A DNA stretch of 55,743 nt from Trileptium ribeirensis (lineage: Eukaryota > Nematoda > Enoplea > Enoplida > Thoracostomopsidae): NCBI GenBank assembly GCA_030248225.1, contig JASANE010003481.1, forward strand, positions 1 to 55,743. Reading direction: 5' to 3'. Made by a program: the position numbers and the translations under genes. How positions within the stretch are numbered: position 1 is the first letter of the stretch; every line of letters begins with the position of its first letter. The notes beneath the pieces are model-generated. The model saw nothing but the letters and a program-made list of their open reading frames with translations. It was not told the DNA's origin and ran no database searches. Below are positions 1 to 10,938 of this stretch, in pieces.

Positions 1-3000
1 TATAATTCTAAATGTACTGCATATCTGATACTAGGAATGTACCATAGTTCAAGGATAGGAGGCAGCGGGCGTTACTCACCAAAGTGTGGAACGCTTAATC
101 CATATTTAACAACGATCACAGCGTTGCATCTGGTTTAATTTTGCCAAACTACGTTTGGGTCTTTAGGGCACTAAATTCAAGAAAATACTAAAATTTTGCA
201 CCAAATCAACAGCCTTTTAGAAAGGAATGATAAATTTAACTATATTGTAGCAAAGACGTAGTCTCTTAATTGTGCATTTCACAGCTTTTGACTATGTTCA
301 AAAACTTACGCCCACCATGCAAGCGATTTTAGCGATTTTCCATCATTTTAATTATATTTTTTGGCGATTGACATATGGTATTTACCGCATAGCTAGGTTT
401 CAGTATTTCTACCCTGTTTTTTCCAATAAATTAATAAATTTTGAAGTTAACAAGACAGAAAATTCACAAAGTCCAAATTTCACAGTAGTTGGGAATTTGC
501 AGACCGAAGCACTTAATACATAAAATGAATTATGATATATATACTGTTTGGATAACCCGACATTTATGCGTGTACACTCTAAAACAGCTGGAACAAACCA
601 TCATTAAATGGTATTCATACTTCGTAGTGTTGCGATGTCTTTTTCATAAGGTAAGGATGAAGTTTGCGTATCAAAATTAAAAATTTTTCTCTGTATTGCC
701 TGTTTTATCCCCGTCATATATACACCACTGAAGTTGTGCCGACATAAAACAAGGAAATCCCCTTCAAGCGATTCGAACATAGCTCCACTGCGAAAAAAAT
801 AATCTCTGGTTCGCTAAAATATTGTAACATGGGACATTTTAAATAAACGTTCCTCTTAGCCGAATATCCTGATTAGGGGCCGGAACTGCCAACTTTACGG
901 CATCCGTAGTCGGAGCAGGATACTGAAATAACCCAAGCAAGGAGTGATTATAACTGAACACTCATGGTAAGCTGCTTTTTACATAGTTCGATTCCGCTAA
1001 AAACGCCATCAGTGTCGTATTTACGTACCTGATTCACTACAAATCCAAATCAGCGGAGATCGAAAACTGTGAAATTTAACGCAATATAAGAGAAGGACCC
1101 GGCGCCACGTTGCCCAGACAATGTTTGGTAGTGCCTAGTGTTTTTGCGTCACGAGTTTCTAGCGTTTCAGATATCATTGGTACATTTTGGCTGTGAATAT
1201 CTAATTTCTGAAGAGCTGGTGTAGGCTGTAACTATGTTTATCTCTTACACGCTTAAATGTTAGCGGTTGTAATGTTTGACATTTCGGCGTATAAATGTTG
1301 AGACGATACATCAGCTAGCTCGTGAAGCTTCGTTTGCCAGTCTATCTACTCTTTATTATTTCTCGCTTTCTATTGAATCGAATTAACATGCAGTTGGTGG
1401 CGGATTCTATTACAAGATTTCTGGTGCATATTCACTGTGCAGGTTTCGGTCCATTATCACGCAAAGCATGTGTGATTTTATTGTATGTTACTGTGCTAAG
1501 GTTGGACGTTTGTTCTCTAAACCTGTCATGCTTCTAGTCCGTCTGTTTAAAAAAATTCAATGTAAGAACGTGTTTTCACTTGGGTTTGCCGAAGAAGCAA
1601 TAGGAACTATTAATTAGCTGCTCTTTTGGTAAAATTAGCAAGCTACTAAAATCACTCTAAATAATACTGATATTTGATGGATATTGTGGCATGCGCAGCA
1701 TGAGGTAAGCAAATTATAATAACGACAGCAGAGGCCATGCCATTTTGACATAAAATCTACTGGTTTTGTTTTTTTATTCAGTTTCCATTAGGGTTCATGG
1801 CTACATATTGTGCTTGCAGCTGCAACATCTGAGATCACGTTATACTGTGAAAACTTTAATCACATCATTTCGCTGTTACCATGTTACAGAATGTAAGACG
1901 AAAACTGATTTGATTTGGGCTAAAAAGGGTTGCTACTTGACCCCTGATCGTGAACATAGAGAAATACAGATAAAGCTTTGATCGTGATGTGAATGGTTAT
2001 GTGCAACCAAAAACACTATGGACAGCATCTCATTCATTCCAGAGCTATACAGCCGGTGCTGCAATTCTATTTATTTATTAAACATTTTATTCAATATAAA
2101 ATATTAATGTCATAATTGGTACAAGGCGAAGGCAACTTAAATTCTGCACATTCTTACTGGTTGATTAATTTTTAACCTATGCAAATTTTTCGTCCCTGTG
2201 ATTGAAATCTGGTTGATCTAAATCGAAGTCCGATTTACAGTAGTATTTTTCAAAGATCAAATGGCTATGGAAATGAAATAAGTAAAATAAGCAAATAAGC
2301 AAATGAATGCATATAATTAACTATACCTAATTGTTTTAGTTCCCGTAAATCAATTTGCCACAAATCATAAAACTAACACAGGCAAACAAATGATAAATCG
2401 TCCAAACAAAGCAACTGACGACGTCTTACGCTATTTATCGCAATAACTATAACTATACTTAGTGTTTTTGACGTAGGCAGTGATAACAAATATGTTTAAG
2501 TTACCTTGCGTCAATTGCATAAAATAACTTAAAAAGTACGAATTTTATTTACAACAGTGCAGCTGTCAAGGTGTGCCATTATATCTACAAAACGCAGCCA
2601 TGTCAAAGAGTTATACATATATTTATTAGTTATCCAGCAAGAAACCTTAGATTCGCAGGTAAATATTATGCTTTCCAGTAACTTAAAAACAGAACTTTGT
2701 CGATGAATAAACTGGCGCACACGGACAGAGGGATATCACGTTACCCAAAAAGCTTCCAACTCATATGTAGGTATAAGCTTAAAATAAAACAAAGCGGTAA
2801 ACGTTTGCGCTGTAAGTCGTAATAGTACACAAATATATTTAAAATATAAAAATCAAAATTTATCAAGTTTTATTATTTGAAATTTGTGCGGTTCATTTGG
2901 TGCAACAATGCTTTCAAACGGAAAGTTCAGGAAACTTTTTAGCTACGATGCCGACCATTAGTTCCAAATTAATATTATTTATTTATATACATAATTCAGT

Positions 3001-3427
3001 TTTGAAAACATTTGAGGTAGGTATATAATTTTTGAATCTAAATATAACTTACTATGAAATTTTAAGCAGTTCAAACTTTTTATGTCGTAGGTTTTAAAAT
3101 AATAAAAAATAATAACAAATTTTGGTGTCAGTAGAATATGGTCCCCAATAGAGTTCTGATGACCGTCCATAAAAGAGGCCAAAAGGTACTAATCACCTGT
3201 GCAAAGTTGCATAAGATACGACCAGAAGTTATAATTCATTTATAATAAGTCAGAAGTTGCGATCGATATATGTTCCCGAACCTCTCACATAATCATTTGT
3301 ATCTCTTCTGAACATAGATACCCATATCAAATGAAACATAACTCAACTGTTCGTATCTAATAATATAAATTATGCAACTGGGCATCAGAGAGGGGTGGTT
3401 ACCATCTCTACCACGCTGGAAAACTGA
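1..3427. other. Non-coding stretch, no gene seen
   Basis: AT-rich sequence with only short open frames (83 codons at most) and no protein similarity that I recognise. No rRNA or snRNA is evident. A T-rich and A-rich texture with scattered AATAAA hexamers runs through the whole stretch. Confidence 0.6.
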
Positions 3428-3778
3428 TCAATAATCTTGACCCGTGATCTGCACCGGACCGAAGGCTGGTTGTCCATGACGTGTTTGACCCGTTACCCGC
3501 GAGCTAAATTCATAGAGGCAGTGACCCAGCTTGACCCCGATTTTTATATTACGTATCTTCATCACTTCAGTTTGAAAGCGCGTATTAAATAACATGCTTG
3601 AATCATAATAAATTTTGCATCTGTACCTTCGATAAACTGCCGCTGCAATGTCTGTTTTTAAAAATGCTGTGGGCAAATATAGCCCTATAGGGCGATGTCC
3701 TTGCCGCACCATCAGTACGACAACAATAAATATCAGAGCACCTATGTATGTTTTAAGTGAACTGCGTTGAACTACCAT
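3428..3778 (-). CDS. Weak candidate: 116-codon open frame with one membrane segment
   Basis: The frame begins MVVQRSSLKTYIG and has one hydrophobic stretch near residues 11-24 (GALIFIVVVLMV), followed by a hydrophilic part. This would fit a type II membrane anchor such as the first exon of a Golgi enzyme. The last 25 or so codons run into a GC-richer direct repeat (TTGACCCGT-like) that also occurs at 4561-4620, which argues against a real C-terminus. I do not recognise the protein and see no splice partner. It is most likely a chance frame. Confidence 0.12.
   Translation of the reverse strand: MVVQRSSLKTYIGALIFIVVVLMVRQGHRPIGLYLPTAFLKTDIAAAVYRRYRCKIYYDSSMLFNTRFQTEVMKIRNIKIGVKLGHCLYEFSSRVTGQTRHGQPAFGPVQITGQDY
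3435..3530. repeat. TTGACCCGT(G/T)ACCCGCG-type repeat, copy A
   Basis: Contains several degenerate copies of a GC-richer motif (CTTGACCCGTGATCTGC, GTTTGACCCGTTACCCGCG, CTTGACCCCG) that stands out from the AT-rich surroundings. The same motif recurs in two cleaner tandem copies at 4561-4620. Confidence 0.5.
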
Positions 3779-4554
3779 TTATATTCAAGCGTAGGCGTAA
3801 ACCAAAATGAATAACACTGTCAGCAGAAACAGATATCTTGGCCAATATTGGTAGCGAGGCACAATTGTCATAACATTCAAGTAAGCGTTATTTGTCATCT
3901 CATTTTTTCAAAGGCATATCTGTTACGTAGCTCGGAAAATTAAAAAATTAATTTCACCATTCCGCAATCGATATTGTACATTTTGTCATGTTTTGCTCGT
4001 GAACAGACCACTAAATACTACTGATGAAGCTGAGTGATAATCCAGCATTAGACCGCTACGGTATAGTTATGGTTTTTGGTGGCAATTGTAAATCCATGTC
4101 CCGTTGAAAATTTTCCCATACTGGATGCAACTGTGGCATATACGGCGGCACTGCATTACCTCTCCTCCGTCATCACTGGTTCGGCGCATCAGTTGAAATA
4201 CCTGCCAACACTAGAATTTTTTTTCATTGTCAAAAAGCGTTGAGTCTGACGTCAATACTTCGGGTTTTATGGTTTGCAAATGCTTAATATTATATTTTAG
4301 TAGCGAATCTAGTACCTCTGAACTATTATGTTATTCAGAATTCAACAAGTTTAACTTAGTGTACATTATATATATATAATGTATAAAACAGACATTAGAA
4401 TTATATACAGTCTGAATAATTAAGGTATGTCACAAACGCTAGGAAAGTTCTGACTTTTGAAATTGATCACATAAATGGGAAATATTCAGAATATGTTGGC
4501 ATATAATCCTGAATTATTGAGGACGGAGTGATCCTGGAGTGGGTCAAGCGGGGC

Positions 4555-4625
4555 AACAACTTGACACGTGACCCGCGGGAAATCCTCAGAAAGTTGACAC
4601 GTGACTCGTAACCCGCGGGTCATAT
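4555..4625. repeat. TTGACACGTGACYCG(TA)ACCCGCGGG direct repeats, copy B
   Basis: Two units start at 4561 (TTGACACGTGACCCGCGGG) and 4594 (TTGACACGTGACTCGTAACC, continuing CGCGGG). Each carries a CACGTG E-box palindrome and a CCGCGG palindrome. A related array lies 1.1 kb upstream at 3435-3530, so this is a small local repeat family rather than one duplication. Confidence 0.6.
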
Positions 4626-4772
4626 TTTCAAACCGGCTCCGTACATCCTTTATGAGTATGTATGCCTGAATAGGGATTCAGACACGTCGCTACCTAATAA
4701 TAACACAAAAATACATTAACCGCCATAAACTATGATTGAGAAAGGAGAAAAAATTAGTTTGTATCGTCTATG

Positions 4773-4870
4773 TCAGTTTTTAGTTTTAACATAGCCAAAA
4801 ATCGCCAAAGGCTTAACTGGGGGACCGTATATTTTCAGCAGAATAGTGTTGTCGGCTATCCTTCTTTCGT
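4773..4870 (+). repeat. Dispersed repeat family R1, partial copy 1
   Basis: Contains TTTAGTTTTAACATAGCCAA followed by AAAT(C)GCCAAAGGCTTAACT. This matches the core of the copies at about 11935-12110 (inside receptor intron 2) and 41600-41800, where the core reads TTAGCTTGGACATAANCC followed by AAAGTAGCCAAAGG. It is the shortest and most diverged copy. Confidence 0.45.
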
Positions 4871-4997
4871 TTAAACTTCTGTATTTAACATTAAAAAGAA
4901 AAATTTTGTGAATTAATGTACTAAACGTTAGTTGGAAATTTTTAAAAGTTGTGCAATTATATATAGAATATTTTACCTAAAAGTAACAGATTTAAAA

Positions 4998-5552
4998 TTT
5001 AAAAACTTGGAAACTTCGGTATCCGGAATACTGGCAAACTGGAAAATATAAGAAACCGGACACTTTAGAAACTAGAAAACATGGTAAACAGGAAACTTGG
5101 GAAACTGAGGAAACAGGAAAGTGTTTGCAAACTGTATGAACATGGGAAACGGAAACTCGAGAAACAGAAACATTGAGAAACTGGAAAATGTGGAAAACTG
5201 GATTTTGGGAAATGAAAAACACAGGAAACCGGAAAATGTGGCAAGCAGGAAAGTTGGGAAACGGAAAAATGTTGGTACACTGGAAAAGGTTGGGAAGCGG
5301 GAAAGTAGGAAACTTGAGAAACGAGAAACTTGGTAAACTAGAAATTGCAGGATTCTGGAAAATGTAGGATATGGCAAACTTGGGAAATGGTATGTGTTGA
5401 GAAACGCAAAAGGTTGGGAAATAGGGTAACTCGAGAAACTGGAAAACGTATAAAATTTCAAACTTGGGAAACGGGAAACCGGGGAAACTGGAAAACGAAA
5501 ACGGGAAACGGGCAACTGTTTAAGTTGGGAAACGTAAAATGTAGTAAACATT
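4998..5552. repeat. GGGAAACTGGAAAAC minisatellite, purine-rich
   Basis: About 550 bp is built from degenerate units of roughly 7-9 bases of the type GGGAAACTT / GGAAAACTG / GGGAAACGG, nearly all purine on the given strand except the single C/T per unit. The array is strongly strand-asymmetric. Because the unit drifts in length and stop codons are rare in this composition, several long open frames result on both strands; the longest is 159 codons on the minus strand with a repeating F-P-V-S-x pattern. These frames are by-products of the repeat. Confidence 0.9.
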
Positions 5553-5752
5553 AAACATCACTGGATGCGTCGAATGCGGGAGTGATTTCCAGAAATGGTA
5601 GACAACTAATTCGTGTAATCTACAGTAAAGAATCAAGCGACCTTCGTCGCAGGTGCTTAGGTATTACTGCACTACCTTGGAACGGTAACGACCACAACGA
5701 TGCTTCAAAAATTGTGCGATACATGACCCCTCAGCTACGGTTTTGAAGTTTT

Positions 5753-5820
5753 CCTGCTTGATATCATGTGTTCGAATCGGGAATCAGCAACCTGATCCAC
5801 TGGCCTTCCGATACAGCAGG
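5753..5820 (-). repeat. tRNA-like sequence, probable SINE head or pseudo-tRNA
   Basis: The 68-nt segment has 6-bp complementary ends (CCTGCT with AGCAGG), an A-box-like GGCCAGTGGATCAGG and a B-box-like CCGATTCGAACAC in the right order. T-arm and anticodon stems pair poorly, so a functional tRNA is unlikely. Degenerate tRNA-derived SINE heads look like this. Confidence 0.35.
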
Positions 5821-6375
5821 GCCTCGATAGTTTGTAAAACTGAGCTATCAAATGGAAGCTAAAAATTTCAGTAAAAGCGTAGTTGTTTACACCTGGGCCT
5901 ACACAATCCTAAAGTAACGTAATACATCTCAGGCCAAACATTCGCCAGAGTCATTGTGTTTAAATATCTTCACCATTAAGTGAACCTAACTTTGCCTTCC
6001 AATTGCATTCTCAAAAACGAGACGTTATAATTTCAAGTTGCGAATAAACAAGTGTAATGTGCTGCGTTGCAGTTTTTCGACCCGTAATATATGCGCAAAG
6101 AACGCTTATTCAGAGTATGAGGCAAAAGACTTCCTTTAAATGCTCAGAACTCAGCATTAGTGCAAAACAGCTCAGAAGTCTCTCAGCTTTTAAGATTTTT
6201 GCACTACGATCGAAACATATGACTAGTAGTAATTTTACCTCCTTGTTGGTTTCATCCTTTATTTTTCACCATTGTTACATACTTATATTTACGAATTGCT
6301 TTATGCAATATTAATGTCTGCCAGTACGTCTGCGAATGTTAGTAAGCCGCATGTCAACGGCATCTTAAGAAGATT

Positions 6376-6428
6376 CTTAATACCGTGGTAAGAATGCGTT
6401 GCAGAAGCATTCCTACCACGGCATTAAG
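6376..6428. repeat. Near-perfect hairpin, 22-bp stem with 9-base loop
   Basis: CTTAATACCGTGGTAAGAAT (extended by GC) at 6376-6397 pairs with 6407-6428, leaving the loop GTTGCAGAA. There are two mismatches, both of which become G-U pairs on the minus-strand RNA. A third partial copy of the ACCACGG motif follows at 6435-6450. The stem is short for an animal pre-microRNA; it could equally be a tiny foldback repeat. Confidence 0.7.
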
Positions 6429-6544
6429 ACTGCCATTAAGACCACGGTACTGCGGTATGTAGTTGCCGTATGTGTATAAGTTGTGAATAAATTTTGTTTT
6501 TTATGTATAGGAGTTCACCCCTAACAATCCAAAGCTCTTGCTTA

Positions 6545-6715
6545 ACGCATATTTATTCCCCGGCCCCCGCGCGCCGAAAACTGGTGGAATATTTGGGGTA
6601 AATTGGCAAAAATTTACGGCTGTCGGGGGGGGCGGGAGGGGAGAGCGATGGATGTGCCCTCCAGCTTCATTTGTGAGAGACAGCTGCACCCATGTCCCCT
6701 CTGTTCCCGGGTGTC
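6545..6715. repeat. GC-rich island repeat (family G), copy at 6.6 kb
   Basis: CCCCGGCCCCCGCGCGCC is followed by TTTGGGGTAAATTGGCAAAA and then a G-run (GGGGGGGGCGGGAGGGG). This pairing of a G/C-rich flank with an AATTTTTGCCAATTT-type core (here reversed) recurs at many places in the window. Open frames overlapping it on both strands are products of its base composition. Confidence 0.6.
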
Positions 6716-7058
6716 AGCATCGCATTATTTCAATTCGCCACAACCGTGCGTGGCTTACTCCTTCAATGTCTCACTATGATCTATGTAATACGAACAACAA
6801 ATTGCATTTATTCTATTATTTTAAATCGATAGAATGATTGATTTACGACGGTCAGATGTTTTAAATTTAAACAGAACTTCTTAAACCGAAAATATTTATA
6901 CATTTGCGGAGTTAAAAGTTTTAAACATATGGTGAGCTCGTACTAAAATCTTTATTTCTTTGTTGACAAATAGCGGACTGTTTCTTGTAATGCAGTAATG
7001 ATAGGCTGGTGGTGCAAAGTAACCTTTAAAACAAAACTAAAGCTGGTCAAACTAAATA

Positions 7059-7069
7059 TTTATTTTATT
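7059..7069 (-). terminator. Possible poly(A) signals for the receptor mRNA
   Basis: Two overlapping AATAAA hexamers (TTTATT on the given strand) lie about 500 bp past the receptor stop codon. They are the nearest clear hexamers downstream; an ATTAAA variant lies only about 20 bp past the stop. In DNA this AT-rich, hexamers are common by chance, so the 3' end of the transcript is only suggested. Confidence 0.25.
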
Positions 7070-7567
7070 TTATAGGGTGTAATCCTAAGTTGGAAGAGGG
7101 TAAATTGCAAGCTATCGAGTCCGACTAGTCTTACTTTTAAAGCTGTATAGAGGAGCATGGCACCTTCTTGGAACAGACTTAAGGAAAATCTCGCTGATAC
7201 ATATATGTGTTGCATATTTCGATTTTACACCATTTTACAATGGTAATCAATAAAAATCAACGGGATGACAATCCGTGATGATTTTAGTTATGAAATAACA
7301 TAGATAGGGTGGATGAGAAATAAGACAACACAAGTTTAGAGAAACTTAGCCAAATATATATAATTTAGCAAATTTAGACAAAAATTTTTTCAGTTACTAC
7401 TTGCTTATTTTTGTAATATTTCTTGCTCGGTACGGTACATTTGCTGCCAAAGTGAGCTTTGTTGGGATTGATGATTTGTATAGGACGTTCACTCTATCAA
7501 AAACCCATTTTAAGACGTTTTTATAAATTATCTTTATATAGTATTTTTAATTTCATTAGGTAAATGC

Positions 7568-10500
7568 CTATACGGTAAATTGTACTGTTCGTTGTGGATT
7601 CGCTGACGAATCTTTGAAAATATTATTTGCACCATGGTCCTGATGGTTATAACTGGCGATGGTGTCGTCTGCAACAAGGCCTAGTTTTACTTTTGGTGGC
7701 TGCTGAAACATATTGTCAAGTAAATTTATCAACAGATCTAATTTTGATTCCTTGCGTTTTAGCTTAGTTGAGCAACTTTGAGATATTGTCGATGCTGAAT
7801 GTGAGTAAGTCGTTTGGTTCGGCAATGAGAGTGAGCTGCTTGCACAGGAGTTGTATTGTTGCACGAACGAAACTGATGCTATTGTTGTTGTTGCAGTTGC
7901 AGTTGATGTTGCAGCAGGATTGATCGTTCTGAGGCTGTACGACCTACGGCACGGATAACTCCAGCTTGATTTACCACTGCTTCGTCTATGCAATGTTGCA
8001 TCGATAGAATAGTCGATACTGTGCGATGGTAGTCTATCTTTACAAGGAAGCTCGCTTTGGTAAAAAGGAAAAACGCCTTCGTACGACGGTGATGAATTTG
8101 CTTCGGTCGCTCCTGCATTCAGATCGTTCGTCGCGGTAGGTTGAGCCTGATTAGCGGTCTCCACGTTGTTGCACTTGTAATCATTGTCATCAAGTCTTTC
8201 AGGACGGACGGTAGTGCAATTCGTTGCAAGCTGTTGACTTTGAGCGGAAGACGATTTTTGGCCCGAGCCAGGTATAGTCGATAGTCTTCTCTCTATTATC
8301 GGTAATTGCGAATCGACATTCAAGCCGTCAGTCTGTTCTCGACTACACGATAACGCTGCAGAAGATCGCCATAGTATTGAAACGTTTTTAATTAGCTTTT
8401 CGGTTGGAAATGGATTAGGAAGCGACGTCTTATGTACGTTTTGTCCGCTAGAACATCTCTTATCGCCACGTTTGTTAGGTCGAGCTATTTCACATCGCCG
8501 TGTAGCAGACATGATGGCTGCGTTATAGAATTGGTGCGTATGATGATTACATAATGAACTGTGGTAAGATAGCTTTTGACAAGTGAACGATTGTTGTTGA
8601 AGGTCATGTCGGAATGGGTTAGGGTTAGGTTTTTCACTATTCTTGGCAGTGGAATATTGCTTGTATGACAAGCTAGAGGACCTCTTGTGATCTGGTCGAA
8701 GTGAATGATCAATAGAAACACGCTTTGCAAATGATAGTGATGGTGTTGCGTCAGAATCTGGAGTCATGATTATCTGTGCTTCTACGTTTGGGTGCAGTTG
8801 ATTGTACGAATTTTCATCTCCTTTTGAACATGATGAATTTTCATCTCCTTTTGAATATGAACTATCTTCAAATTGGTAGATATCCTGATTGTCTTTCATC
8901 GATAGCTGATCGCTTTGTATTATAGAAGAAATGAGGCTTCCTTTTGACGATGGACTGATGTGGTTTTCGACCGATGGAGTTGTAGATAATGAATCAGACA
9001 GCGGTGATAAATTATGTATCGGTTTAGCGATTCCGTTACATGATGAAGCCTGCAACAGGTGATCATTCTCAATTGGCCACACTGATTTATGTTTCGAATA
9101 CGCTATGTCGAATCTTTTAACGCTGTCGTTACTGCTATAATTATTGGTTTGCCTAGTATTTTGGAGTATAATGTTACTAAATTTGGCGTCATTTACTTGC
9201 TCACAATCATCAGCCGATAAGATTTCAGATAATTCTGTTATGTTTTGTTGTCCATCATTTTCGTTGAGCCTTTGAACCCGTAGAGATTCATTCCAACATC
9301 GACGTCCTTTGTTGCCGTTGTGAAGTTGCGGTTTATCGGTCAGTAGCATGTTGTTTCTACTCCAAATTTGATTTTTTTGGGCTTTATTCTGTCTATTTCG
9401 ATCGGTTTCGGTGTTTGACAGTTGTTTGAGCTGATTTAATCTGTGGCGTTGCTTAAGAAGATGTTTGAAACTAGCAGATGGACTAAGAAGGTTGATTAAT
9501 GAATTGTTGATCTTGCTCTCCTTTTTTGTTGGACATAGGTTTGTTTTTCGAAGCAGTTCTCCATGTTGACATATTGGTTTCAAGGGATGATGATGGGACC
9601 ATGATCGGGATGACGTTAATGGATTAGCGTTGTCAGTCATTGACGCAACGTGAGATAAACAGATCTGTACACCATCTTCGTTTTCATCATTGGATACTGT
9701 TGTAGTAGTCACTTTATTGGTGTAGCACGCTTTCCCACGAACCTCTTCAACAACGCTCAAGGTATGTTGGTAAGAAGATGCCGATATAATATTTTGCGGA
9801 ACATTTGCGCTTTGATTATCATGGTTATCGTCGTCAAATGTAGAATTTCGATTGCTAGCTGCATCCATATTGGGTGTAACTCGCGCGTAATTACTCCCGA
9901 CGTATGGCGATCCATAGTTAGTTATCCTAAGAGACTCCTGTGATTCATGTCCACGAATTGTGTGTTTAGCGGCTGCGTCAGCACCAGCAGCACCATTTTG
10001 AGGAGTAACCATTGCTATACTGAAATAGCGCGATAATCCACCTCCAACAACTCCGCCGAGCTTCCAAAATGAACCATAGCCACCAGCATTGCCCTGTTGT
10101 TGGCACCGTAGAATCTTGCCAAATGCTCGACGAAAATCTCGTGAAAATATCGAATAAATTATTGGATTAGCAGTCGAATTAGCATAACCAATCCATGTGA
10201 CCGTCTTGAATACCGACGGTGGAACGCAGCTACACATCGCTTGAACAATGTTAACGATAAAAAATGGAAGCCAACAAACAAGAAATACACCCATAATGAC
10301 GCCAATTGTTACCCGAGCTTTTTGATCAGATAATCCGGTAGTTACCGTTGTTTTCGAAGATGTCATGTGAGTCGATCCGGACTTGGCTGTATTGACTGTT
10401 GTTGGCTGTTGAATATGAGGTACCAGCTGATGGTTACACGATTTGTAGCTAGCTGGAATGCCAGGGACTGCCATCAACATCATACCCAACGATTTGTATT

Positions 10501-10938
10501 GATTTCGTAGCAGTTGAACATGGCGTCGAGCGAAAAAATATAAACGAGAATAGGCTACTATCATAATAGCGCATGGTACAAAAAAGCTTATTGTTGAAGA
10601 CAAAACAGCATAAGTAGGATTTAACTCGAGGACACAGTCGTTATCAGAACCATCATGGCTTGAGTCTCGGACATTAGTATGTAATCGACTTTTGTCGTTG
10701 CCTGAGGAAATGGTCGAATCTGGTACCCGTGAAAATTGATGATGTAACATTTGACCATACGAAGTGGCGGCGGCCATGGGAGAATATGATTGACCCATTG
10801 CTTGAGTGACTGCCAGGGACGGAACTGCTGTGACCGAAGACACTACGTTGTAGCTGTGGTTGTCACGATTGCTAGCCGGAATGTGAAGACCAAAACTGAT
10901 TGGAATAAACGAGATCGATGCTGAGATCAGCCATATTA
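7568..10938 (-). CDS. Receptor exon with TM4-TM7, long loop 2 and giant cytoplasmic tail
   Basis: A single 3371-nt exon ends at a TAG stop at 7568-7570. TM4 continues from IWLISAS, followed by an extended loop 2 and TM5 ([17 protein letters not shown]). The third loop is about 70 residues. TM6 contains [13 protein letters not shown]7 contains [12 protein letters not shown], and helix 8 is [11 protein letters not shown]. The remaining roughly 2.5 kb encodes a disordered tail with many Ser, Asn, Gln, His and Thr residues. It includes a two-copy SKGDENS repeat and a Thr/Ala-rich run. No frameshift is seen across the exon. The open frame continues upstream to 11074, but that part is intronic because the homology begins exactly at the acceptor. 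Confidence 0.93.

Noticed and set aside
4362..4383. Perfect 22-bp palindrome TACATTATATATATATAATGTA
   Set aside because: It is an AT dinucleotide run in AT-rich DNA, expected by chance and common here.
5065..5554. Several overlapping open frames of 64-159 codons on both strands
   Set aside because: They arise from the GGGAAACT-type minisatellite, which seldom produces stop codons; the peptides are low-complexity echoes of the repeat.
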